A stretch of 8,968 nt of DNA, taken from positions 1 through 8,968 of the forward strand of contig JALZWJ010000186.1 of NCBI GenBank assembly GCA_023300065.1, given 5' to 3'. Shown here piece by piece: positions 1 to 7,656 of the stretch. The stretch comes from Akkermansiaceae bacterium. Its GTDB lineage: Bacteria; Verrucomicrobiota; Verrucomicrobiia; Verrucomicrobiales; Akkermansiaceae. Each line of letters starts with the position of its first letter. Position 1 is the first letter of the stretch. The translations under genes were made by a program, and so were the position numbers. Under the pieces are notes generated by a model. The model was not told the DNA's origin and did not search any database. It saw only the letters and a program-made list of their open reading frames with translations.

Positions 1-801
1 TGGGCGGCGCGGGAGCGGCTGCGGAGTATCGAGGTGCGTCTGTGGTGGCGGGGGTATGTGGGGCGGAAGGAATTGATCGAGGTTTTTGGGATCTCGGCAG
101 CGCAGGCGACGTCGGATTTACAGAGGTATTTTGAACTGAATGAGGGGGCGTGTTTTTATAGTACGAATCGGAAGCGATATGAGGCGGATCAGGGGATGCA
201 GTGTGTGCTGCATGAACCGATTTTGGAGGAGGGGTTGACCTTGGCTTTTGGGGAGATCGTGGGGGAGCGGTGGCAGCGTGAACGGGTGTGGGAGGGGCGT
301 AAGCCGGGTCTGCTGGGGGCGGTGAATCTGCCGGTGCGGGATGGGAGCCGGTGGGTGGAGCGGGTGATAGTGCTGGCGGCGAAGGAGATGCGGCGGGTGC
401 GGGTGAAGTATGTTTCGGTGAAGTCGGGGCGGGCGAGTTGGCGGGAGATGGTGCCGCGGACTTTTGGTTGGGATGGGCGGCGCTGGCATGCGCGGGCCTA
501 TTGTCTGGAGAATGGGGATTGGCGAGATTTTGTGCTGGGGAGGATGGAGGAGGTGGAGTGGCCAGGAGGGGTGGAGAAGGTGCCTGGGGATGGAGCGTGG
601 GATGAGTGGGTGGTGGTGAAGTTAAAGGTGAACCCGGAGCTGGATGCGGTGCGGAAGCGGGCGCTGAGGATGGATTATGGGTTGGAGGGGAATGGGTTGG
701 AGATCCGGGTGCGCGAGGCGATGCGGCCTTATTTATTGGCAGAGATGTTTTTGGTTGAGGAGAGTGGGGTGGAGGCGCCGAGGCATTTTGTTTTGGGGTA
801 G
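1..801 (+). CDS. WYL-domain transcriptional regulator (5' end outside window)
   Basis: This is a DNA-binding regulator with an N-terminal helix-turn-helix and a C-terminal WYL ligand-sensing region. The frame is open from base 1 (WAARERLRSIEVRLWWRGYV), and that stretch is itself typical of the family's first helix. The GTG at 34 is therefore unlikely to be the start, and the gene probably begins a few to some tens of codons upstream of the window. The recognition-helix region reads FGISAAQATSDLQRY. The WYL core starts near RVRVKYVSV, and RRWHARAYC takes the place of the W-Y-L motif. A C-terminal WCX-like part follows (VVVKLKVNPELDAVRKRAL through PYLLAEMFLVEE). The visible part is 266 residues, close to the usual 280-300. 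WYL proteins bind nucleic acid or nucleotide ligands and often control DNA-damage or phage-defence genes, but the target here is unknown. The last 29 bp recur at 1479-1507. Base use is extremely G-rich (35 G against 5 C at 541-600). Confidence 0.82.
   Translation, partial: WAARERLRSIEVRLWWRGYVGRKELIEVFGISAAQATSDLQRYFELNEGACFYSTNRKRYEADQGMQCVLHEPILEEGLTLAFGEIVGERWQRERVWEGRKPGLLGAVNLPVRDGSRWVERVIVLAAKEMRRVRVKYVSVKSGRASWREMVPRTFGWDGRRWHARAYCLENGDWRDFVLGRMEEVEWPGGVEKVPGDGAWDEWVVVKLKVNPELDAVRKRALRMDYGLEGNGLEIRVREAMRPYLLAEMFLVEESGVEAPRHFVLG
771..799. repeat. 29-bp direct repeat, copy 1 (inside the 3' end of the WYL gene)
   Basis: This is a perfect 29-bp match to 1479-1507, starting GGAGGCGCCGAGG and ending TTTTGGGGT. 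Here it encodes the C-terminal residues EAPRHFVLG and reaches into the stop codon. Flanking bases differ on both sides of the two copies, so the identity has sharp edges. Chance is an unlikely explanation at this length. Confidence 0.9.
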
Positions 802-810
802 GGGGATTGG

Positions 811-831
811 ATGCAAGATGCGGGATGCTTG
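811..831. repeat. Three-unit degenerate heptamer (ATGCnnG)
   Basis: Three successive 7-bp units, ATGCAAG, ATGCGGG and ATGCTTG, lie ten bases after the WYL stop codon. The rest of 802-912 shows no gene, hairpin or promoter that I can support. The period equals that of the longer array at 1521-1583, but the unit differs. Confidence 0.5.
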
Positions 832-912
832 GGGCTGGCGTTGAGGGTGAACCGCGAAGGTGGGAAGGGGCTAAGGGGGAATGGCGCTCGGTTAAGAGTG
901 ATTCGAGGGATT

Positions 913-1170
913 TTACAGTAGAGCCGCAGGTGCGTTGAGGAGGTCGGCGGAGGTCCAGTGAGAGAAGAGGGTCGTGCTCTGATCGAAGTTGGCGTCGGGT
1001 TTGCTCTGGGTGAGGAGGTCTAGGAAAGCTTGAGGTGAGGAGCCATCGAGAGCGACGTTCTTGTCACTGTGGTAGCCAAGGGTGCGGAGGAGGCTGAGGG
1101 AACTCTCGCGGAGGGGCTGGCCGGGGAAGGCCTGAAGATCGGAGGTGAGAGTGTCTTTGAGGTCAGGCAT
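913..1170 (-). pseudogene. Possible N-terminal remnant of an Eco57I-type restriction-modification methylase
   Basis: An 85-residue frame begins MPDLKDTLTSDLQAF and continues with LRESSLSLLRTLGYHSDKNVAL and QAFLDLLTQ. From memory, this resembles the extreme N-terminus of large Eco57I-like restriction-modification methylases, where a phrase like ALGYRSDK...FL is followed by a long protein. Here the resemblance stops near SADLL (about position 937) and a TAA follows seven codons later. None of the methylase motifs (the SAM-binding motif or NPPY) is present. If the assignment is right, more than nine tenths of the gene is missing. There is no clear ribosome-binding site upstream of the ATG. The alternative is a real small protein of unknown function, which I cannot exclude. 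The neighbouring minus-strand fragment at 1291-1494 also looks broken, which favours decay. Confidence 0.4.
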
Positions 1171-1290
1171 GTGAGTGAAATTGGTTTGAGCTAAGGGGTT
1201 GATTTTTTTTGAAGGAGAGCTAACGTTTGCTCATTGGAAGACGAAATTCGGCTCCATGCCGTGTGATGATTGGTTCTTTAGCCATGATTC

Positions 1291-1494
1291 CTATATCTTC
1301 CGATTTTTTGTGTCTAGAGGGATCGAGGAGGCTGAGGTGAGGTAGCTCCCTTTCTTTTCGGAGGCGGGGTCATCGATATCAATGATGAGCTGAACCTTAG
1401 GCCAAATCGCTTTGAGAAAGCGTGACTCTCCCTTCTCGTAGGATCGTTGGAGAGCCCAGAGACAGTAGTCCGTGATCTGGAGGCGCCGAGGCAT
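1291..1494 (-). pseudogene. C-terminal remnant of a DUF3800-like protein
   Basis: A 67-residue frame reads LQITDYCLWALQRSYEKGE, then a hydrophobic LIIDIDD stretch and a final YLTS segment. This is the pattern I recall from the C-termini of DUF3800 proteins (LQIADY...W..QR..E...). Those proteins are usually around 200-300 residues and commonly sit with mobile or defence genes. The N-terminal acidic catalytic-type region is absent. The first four residues, MPRR, are encoded by the 29-bp repeat at 1479-1507, and family-like sequence begins exactly at the repeat edge. The start codon is thus probably accidental, and the gene was cut at that point. Base composition at about 1200-1470 is visibly less G-rich than on either side. 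The assignment rests on pattern memory, without a search. Confidence 0.45.
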
Positions 1495-1507
1495 TTTGTT
1501 TTGGGGT
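1479..1507. repeat. 29-bp direct repeat, copy 2
   Basis: This is identical to 771-799 over 29 bp. It lies outside any intact gene, between the DUF3800-like fragment and the heptamer array. The two copies are in direct orientation and 679 bp apart (800-1478). It could be a duplicated attachment-like site or a footprint of recombination, and no recombinase gene is visible in the window. Confidence 0.9.
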
Positions 1508-1520
1508 GATTTGGTGATTT

Positions 1521-1583
1521 GGTTATTGGTTATTGGTTATTGGTTATTGGTTGTTGGTTGTTGGTTGTTGGTTGTTGGTTGTT
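1521..1583. repeat. Heptanucleotide tandem array: GGTTATT x4 then GGTTGTT x5
   Basis: Nine perfect-length 7-bp units run without a break. The first four are GGTTATT (1521-1548) and the next five GGTTGTT (1549-1583). Two copies of an 8-bp unit, TGATTTGG (1507-1522), lead into it. A G-rich tail (GGG, GGGGG, GGGG runs at 1584-1601) follows. Similar heptameric short tandem repeats occur in cyanobacterial and other large bacterial genomes, where they yield spurious frames of the LVIGYWLLVIGYW type. Regular GG doublets could in principle stack as two-layer quadruplexes. The array lies between gene remnants and the sdh terminator and overlaps no real gene. Confidence 0.92.
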
Positions 1584-1654
1584 GGGAGGTTGGGGGCGGG
1601 GACTTGGTTGAGGGGAAGCGGGCTGGAAGCGCCGCTCTCCTTATTGGGGGGCGC

Positions 1655-1689
1655 AAAAAAACCCGGGCCTTTTTGGGGCCCGGGTTTTT
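1655..1689 (-). terminator. Rho-independent terminator of the sdh operon
   Basis: A 13-bp perfect stem is formed by 1657-1669 and 1677-1689 (core CCCGGGCC/GGCCCGGG) with a 7-nt loop. Read on the minus strand, the hairpin ends in seven T's, and it begins 14 bases after the sdhB stop codon. Five T's also follow on the + strand, so it may work in both directions and insulate the operon from the repeat region. Confidence 0.92.
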
Positions 1690-1702
1690 GGTGAATGTTG
1701 TT

Positions 1703-2467
1703 TTATGAGACGGAGTCGCGGGCGCTGGCGGCGAGGTAGTCGCGGTTGAGCTTGGCGATGTGGTCGGTGCTGATCTCTTTCGGGCAGACGGCTTCGCACT
1801 CGTATTGGTTGGTGCAGTTACCGAAGCCTTCTTCATCCATCTGTCCGACCATGCCGAGGACGCGTTGGTCTTTCTCGGCTTGTCCTTGTGGGAGGTGGTT
1901 GAGGTGGGAGGCTTTCGCGGAGACGAAGAGCATGGCGGAGGCGTTCTTACACGCTGCGACACAGGCTCCACAACCGATGCAGGCGGCGGCATCAAATGCG
2001 GCGTCGGCGTCTGGCTTGGGAATCTGGATGGCGTGGGCATCTGGCGCGGAGCCGGTGCGAACGCTGATGTATCCGCCGGCACCGATGATGCGGTCGAAGG
2101 ACGAGCGATCAGTGACGAGGTCTTTGATGACGGGGAAGGCGTTGGCGCGGAAGGGCTCGATCCAGATGGTTTCGCCATCGGAGAACTTACGCATGTGAAG
2201 CTGACAGGTGGTGATGCCGCGCTCTTTGGAGTGCGGGACACCGTTGATGGTCATGGAGCACATGCCGCAGATGCCTTCGCGGCAGTCGTGGTCGAAGTGG
2301 ATGGGCTCTTGCTGGCCGTCTTTGATGAGGCGCTCGTTGACGATGTCGATCATCTCGAGGAAGGAAGCCGAAGTCGGGATTTCCTTGGCTTCGTATGTTT
2401 CGATGCGACCTTCTGAAGTAGCGTTCTCTTGACGCCAGACTTTGAGTGTGAGGTTTAATAAAGGCAT
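1703..2467 (-). CDS. sdhB: Succinate dehydrogenase iron-sulfur subunit
   Basis: This subunit carries electrons from the SdhA flavin to the membrane quinone site through three Fe-S clusters. The 254-residue product has the plant-ferredoxin-like cluster motif C62-x4-C67-x2-C70 with C88 as the fourth [2Fe-2S] ligand. The C-terminal ferredoxin domain has C163-x2-C166-x2-C169-x3-C173, then C218, C224 and C228. By family pattern, C163, C166, C169 and C228 hold the [4Fe-4S] cluster and C173, C218 and C224 the [3Fe-4S] cluster. All ligands are present and the length is normal for B-type enzymes. The ATG lies 6 nt after the sdhA stop, so translation is probably coupled. Upstream there is only a weak AAGAAG and no good Shine-Dalgarno. 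It is the last gene of the operon, followed at once by a strong terminator. Confidence 0.97.
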   Translation of the reverse strand: MPLLNLTLKVWRQENATSEGRIETYEAKEIPTSASFLEMIDIVNERLIKDGQQEPIHFDHDCREGICGMCSMTINGVPHSKERGITTCQLHMRKFSDGETIWIEPFRANAFPVIKDLVTDRSSFDRIIGAGGYISVRTGSAPDAHAIQIPKPDADAAFDAAACIGCGACVAACKNASAMLFVSAKASHLNHLPQGQAEKDQRVLGMVGQMDEEGFGNCTNQYECEAVCPKEISTDHIAKLNRDYLAASARDSVS

Positions 2468-2473
2468 GGCTTC

Positions 2474-4444
<1,971 letters not shown>

Positions 4445-4474
4445 GGTCGAGGTAGGTGAGGAAAGTGGGTAGCC

Positions 4475-5155
4475 TTAGCGGCCGAATCCGAAGAGGAGGA
4501 TGGCGAGAGGGATGGAGATGAAGCCAATGTAAATGACGGTGGCGTAGGCCTTGGAAAGGAATTGGATGGGGCCAGCGGTCTTCTTAGTGCGGAGGCCGAG
4601 GGTCTGGAAGATGGAGGCGACGCCGTGGCCGAGGTGCGAGCAGAGGCAGGTCATAGCGATGACGTAGAAGATGACCACGAGAGGATTTTGGAAGGCTACG
4701 ATGACCATTTCCCAGGGGCTGATTTCCCCGAGTGCAGCAAGTTCAGCATCGGTGCGAACGGTGAAGTGAAGGAGGTGAAAGACGACGAAGGCGAGGATGG
4801 TTAGGCCACTCCAGATCATGAGGCGGGATGATTTCGAGGCCTGCACGGTGGTGTCTTTGGCGTATTTGGCCCGGGTTGATTTGTTCTCTTTGGTGAGGAG
4901 AACGGTGAAGACGATGTGGGTGACGAAGCAGAAGAGGAGGCCGATCCGGGCGATCCAAACACCCGCGCCGTGGAGGAAGGTGTGGAGGAAGTGGGCGTAA
5001 TCGTTAAACGCTTCTTCACCGGCGAAGATGAGGAGGTTTCCTGAGAGGTGGCCTGCCAAGAAAAGGACAAGGGCAAGGCCAGTCAGAGCTACGATAATTT
5101 TACGGCCAATGGAAGATTTTGCAAAGGTACAGAGGGAACAGGAAGAGGCGCTCAT
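4475..5155 (-). CDS. sdhC: Succinate dehydrogenase cytochrome b subunit, B-type
   Basis: This is the membrane anchor that binds haem b and passes electrons to the quinone (menaquinone in most B-type enzymes). The 226-residue product has about five hydrophobic helices: near 20-42, 65-87, 112-132, 150-172 and 203-223. Histidines suited to haem ligation are H36 (AGHLSGN), H80 (THIVF), H127 or H130 (FHLLHF) and H174 or H177 (SHLGHG), consistent with a two-haem B-type subunit, although exact ligands cannot be fixed by eye. A single fused anchor explains the lack of a separate sdhD. The N-terminus holds a CSLC pair before the first helix, whose role I do not know. It is the first gene of sdhC-sdhA-sdhB. 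No Shine-Dalgarno precedes the ATG. Confidence 0.95.
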   Translation of the reverse strand: MSASSCSLCTFAKSSIGRKIIVALTGLALVLFLAGHLSGNLLIFAGEEAFNDYAHFLHTFLHGAGVWIARIGLLFCFVTHIVFTVLLTKENKSTRAKYAKDTTVQASKSSRLMIWSGLTILAFVVFHLLHFTVRTDAELAALGEISPWEMVIVAFQNPLVVIFYVIAMTCLCSHLGHGVASIFQTLGLRTKKTAGPIQFLSKAYATVIYIGFISIPLAILLFGFGR

Positions 5156-5278
5156 GGTTCAGTCAGACACCCAACGGGTATCGGTCGCCACCGTAGGGCT
5201 TTCGGGTGGGATTACAAGTGGAGAAAAGAAGGAATGGCGACAGGTGGCGAAGGTGGGCGATTAGGGGTGGGTAAAAGG
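5156..5278 (-). promoter_or_regulatory. Upstream region of the sdh operon (promoter expected, not resolved)
   Basis: The 123 bases between the sdhC start and the upstream gene's terminator must hold the operon promoter if the terminator is effective. I see only a weak pair on the minus strand, TTGTAA and TACGGT 16 nt apart, too poor to call as a sigma-70 promoter. No operator-like palindrome stands out. Confidence 0.35.
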
Positions 5279-5316
5279 AAAGCCTGAGACTGCAGTTTCC
5301 GGCAGTCTCAGGCTTT
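5279..5316 (-). terminator. Rho-independent terminator of the prepilin-like gene
   Basis: A perfect 15-bp stem joins 5279-5293 and 5302-5316 (GCCTGAGACTGC and its complement) around an 8-nt loop. On the minus strand it is followed by a broken T-tract (TTTTCCTTTT). It begins about 42 bases after the stop codon at 5359 and separates that gene from sdhC, so the two are probably not co-transcribed. Confidence 0.85.
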
Positions 5317-5358
5317 ATGATGAGTTCTTGGAGTTTGAAGCTCCATTTGAGACGGGAT

Positions 5359-6132
5359 TTATTCCGGCTTGTTGTCGTAGTTTTTGTCCTCGAACTGGGT
5401 GTAGTAGTCGTAGGAGGATTTTTCTTTGAGATGGATGTTTTTGATGAGCTGGACGTTTCCTCCAACCATGCAGCAGTGAGCGCTGTCTTTGTAGTTTCCT
5501 TGGGGGGCGTTTTTGATGTTTTTGAAGACCCAGCCCGCGCTTTCTTGGTTGTCGTCGGCTTCGGCAAAGTAGATGGTGTTGTTGGCATCTTCTAGGTCGC
5601 CGACGCGGACTTTGTAGACGTTTTCGTCTTGGGCGTCTGAGCTGACGTCCCCGCCGAGTTCTGCGTTGTAGGCGAATCCGCCGTGGCTGAGCTCGGGGTC
5701 GCTGGAGAGTGAATCGAGGGTGGTTTTACCGATTCCGAGGATTTTTTTGGAGAGGGGGTTTTGGAACATGGTGTCCTCGTATGGGGTGATCCAGCGGTAT
5801 TCTCCGCTATCGCGATCTGCGAGGCTCATTTTCTCTGCGACGAGGTCCCACCAGACGAAGTCAGCTTGTTGTCCGTCTTGGAGGTTTCCTTTGTAGGGTG
5901 GGAGGACGCCGGGGGCGTGGAGGCCGGTGTTGACTCCTTCTGAAGAGAGGGCGGTCAGCGAGGTGTAGATCTCTTTCATCCCTTTGGTAGTGGAGCCGGC
6001 TTTGGCGGCTAGCAGGCCGGTGCGGACCCCGATGATGGCTAGGCCAGCGAGGGTTACGATGATGGTGATGACGACGAGGAGCTCGACGAGGGTGAAGCCC
6101 TGTTTTTTTGAAGGAAGCGTGTGTGTTTTCAT
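5359..6132 (-). CDS. Prepilin-like protein with type IV pilin N-terminal methylation motif
   Basis: The 257-residue product starts with a short basic leader and the prepilin peptidase site KKQG|FTLVELLVVI: cleavage after G12, F13 methylated, E17 as the assembly glutamate. One hydrophobic helix follows to about residue 36, then a soluble C-terminal domain. This layout matches type IV pilin or type II secretion pseudopilin-like proteins, many copies of which occur in Verrucomicrobia and Planctomycetes. Near the end, SAHCCMVGGNVQLI looks like a shortened version of the H-x9-DG segment common in those groups, with GG in place of DG. No other pilus or secretion gene is adjacent, and it has its own terminator, so it is a stand-alone unit. 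The exact role (surface fibre, secretion or cell-envelope function) cannot be told. No Shine-Dalgarno precedes the ATG. Confidence 0.88.
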   Translation of the reverse strand: MKTHTLPSKKQGFTLVELLVVITIIVTLAGLAIIGVRTGLLAAKAGSTTKGMKEIYTSLTALSSEGVNTGLHAPGVLPPYKGNLQDGQQADFVWWDLVAEKMSLADRDSGEYRWITPYEDTMFQNPLSKKILGIGKTTLDSLSSDPELSHGGFAYNAELGGDVSSDAQDENVYKVRVGDLEDANNTIYFAEADDNQESAGWVFKNIKNAPQGNYKDSAHCCMVGGNVQLIKNIHLKEKSSYDYYTQFEDKNYDNKPE

Positions 6133-6246
6133 TCGGTTTTCAGAACTGTGGACGGCTGGGCGAGCTGATCAAGGAGATTGTTCTGAGGCATAGGATGGGT
6201 AGGAAGAATTGGAATCTATTTGGTTGTGCTAGGAGGAAATAATCCG
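6133..6246. promoter_or_regulatory. Divergent intergenic region between prepilin and flavoprotein genes
   Basis: These 114 bases separate two genes transcribed away from each other and so should hold both promoters. I found no convincing -35/-10 pair on either strand. The clear signal is AGGAGG at 6231-6236, a full Shine-Dalgarno for the + strand gene, ten bases ahead of the ATG at 6247. Confidence 0.5.
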
Positions 6247-7656
6247 ATGTTCCGAGGTGTGAAGATTGAAGAATTTGACTACATTGTGATCGGCGGCGGG
6301 AGTGGCGGCTATGCGGCGGCGAGGACGGCGCGTGAGGTTTGTGATAAGGTGGCGATTATCGATCGTGCGGAGGAACTGGGCGGGCTTTGTATCTTGCGGG
6401 GGTGCATGCCTTCTAAGACGTTGATTTATTCGGCGGAGGTTCTGCATCTGGCGCAGCAGGGGGAGAAATTCGGCCTTAAGATTCCGGAGGCGGCGGCGGA
6501 TATGAAGGCGCTGCATGCGCGGAAGTTGGAGATGATTGATGAGTTTTCTGAGTATCGTCAGGGGCAGCTGGAGAGTGATCGATTTTGCCTTTTTCGTGAG
6601 CGGGCCACTTTTATCGATGAAAACACGGTGGAGCTGGGCGATGGGCGGAAGCTGCGGGCGAAGAACTTTATGATCGCGACGGGATCGGTCGTTTCGACTC
6701 CGCCAGTGCCGGGGCTGGCGGAGGTGCCTTGCTGGACGAGTGATGAGGTGCTGGATCTTGATTTTTTGCCGGAGAAGGTGATCGTCTTAGGGGGTGGGAT
6801 TGTGGCCTGTGAGTTGGCGCAGTTTCTCTCGCGGGTGGGGGTGGAGGTGGTGCAGATTCAGCGGAGTGAGCATGTCCTCAGTGATTCTTCAAAGGAGGCT
6901 TCTGAGGTGATTGGGGAGCAGTTCCGGGCTGAGGGGATCGTGCTCTTTACGAAGACGAGTCTGCAGGAGGTGGCTCATGATGAGGGTGGGTTCACGGTGA
7001 CTTTCGAGCATGAAGGAACGGTTGTGACGGAGAAGGCTCCTTATCTTCTTAATGCTCTGGGCCGCCGGCCGAATTCCAAAAATCTGGGTCTTGAAAAAGC
7101 GGGGGTTGAGTTGAGAGAGAACGGGCATATTGCCTGTGACGAATTCCAGCAGACGAGCAATCCTAAGATCTGGGCGAGTGGTGATGTGGCGGGGCCGCAT
7201 GAGATCGTGCATATCGCAATTCTGCAGGGAGAGCTGGCGGCGCGGAAGGCGACGGGGCGTGAGGGGGTGCCGGTCGATTACGATTCACTCCTTGGCGTGG
7301 TCTTTACCGATCCGCAGATTGGCACGGTGGGGCTGAGTGAGAAGGAGCTGGGCAAGCGCGGGATTGATTTCCTGGCAGCTGATTATCCCTTCGACGATCA
7401 CGGGAAGTCGATTTTGATGGAGGCGAAGAGTGGGTATGTGAAGGTGTTTGCAGACAAGAAGTCTGGAGTGGTGCTGGGCGCGGAGTGCGTGGGGAAGGAT
7501 GCGGGGGAGTTGATCCATTCCCTCGCGGTGGGGGTGACTCTCAAGGCGACGGTAGATGACCTGCTCAAAGTGCACTGGTATCACCCGACGCTCTCGGAGA
7601 TTTGGTCTTATCCACTGGAGGATATTCAGGAGGAGCTAGCGAGTTCCGCGAAGTGA
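6247..7656 (+). CDS. Dihydrolipoamide dehydrogenase-like class I flavoprotein disulfide reductase
   Basis: This is a 469-residue pyridine nucleotide-disulfide oxidoreductase. The ATG at 6247 is preferred over an in-frame TTG at 6220 because AGGAGG lies 10 nt before it. FAD binding is shown by YIVIGGGSGGYAAA (about 12-25). The redox-active pair is C48 and C53 in GGLCILRGCMPSK, spaced as in the family but differing from the common GGTCLNVGCIPSK. The NAD(P)-binding loop is VIVLGGGIVACELA. The second FAD contact is IWASGDVAG. The C-terminal interface domain ends with the His-Glu base pair H446 and E451 (YHPTLSE), so the catalytic set is complete. Members include E3 of 2-oxo acid dehydrogenases, mercuric reductase and related enzymes. 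There is no E1, E2 or mer gene beside it, so the substrate is open; E3-type lipoamide reduction is only the nearest guess. The 3' end overlaps the facing gene by 21 bp. Confidence 0.88.
   Translation: MFRGVKIEEFDYIVIGGGSGGYAAARTAREVCDKVAIIDRAEELGGLCILRGCMPSKTLIYSAEVLHLAQQGEKFGLKIPEAAADMKALHARKLEMIDEFSEYRQGQLESDRFCLFRERATFIDENTVELGDGRKLRAKNFMIATGSVVSTPPVPGLAEVPCWTSDEVLDLDFLPEKVIVLGGGIVACELAQFLSRVGVEVVQIQRSEHVLSDSSKEASEVIGEQFRAEGIVLFTKTSLQEVAHDEGGFTVTFEHEGTVVTEKAPYLLNALGRRPNSKNLGLEKAGVELRENGHIACDEFQQTSNPKIWASGDVAGPHEIVHIAILQGELAARKATGREGVPVDYDSLLGVVFTDPQIGTVGLSEKELGKRGIDFLAADYPFDDHGKSILMEAKSGYVKVFADKKSGVVLGAECVGKDAGELIHSLAVGVTLKATVDDLLKVHWYHPTLSEIWSYPLEDIQEELASSAK

Noticed and set aside
34..36. 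GTG as start codon of the WYL gene
   Set aside because: The frame is open to base 1 and the upstream residues (WAARERLRSIE) match the family's N-terminal helix, so the gene is 5'-partial.
118..489. Minus-strand frame rich in P, H and L opposite the WYL gene
   Set aside because: It is an artefact of the extreme G-richness of the WYL coding strand, with no start context or domain.
1521..1583. CRISPR array
   Set aside because: The units are 7 bp with no spacers, so it is a simple tandem repeat.
1472..1708. + strand frame with LLVIGYWLLVVGCW repeats resembling a membrane protein
   Set aside because: It is a translation of the 7-bp tandem array and runs through the sdh terminator. Such frames are a known artefact of heptamer repeats.
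1760..2416. Long + strand frame of 218 residues opposite sdhB
   Set aside because: It is antisense to sdhB, which has all cluster ligands. Its G/V/D/A-rich composition is what codon bias on the other strand produces.
4445..4474. Missing sdhD between sdhC and sdhA
   Set aside because: B-type complex II uses one five-helix anchor protein, so no sdhD is expected and the 30-nt gap is intact.
5169..5179. Short palindrome ACCCAACGGGT upstream of sdhC as an operator
   Set aside because: It has only four paired bases per arm, too short to distinguish from chance.
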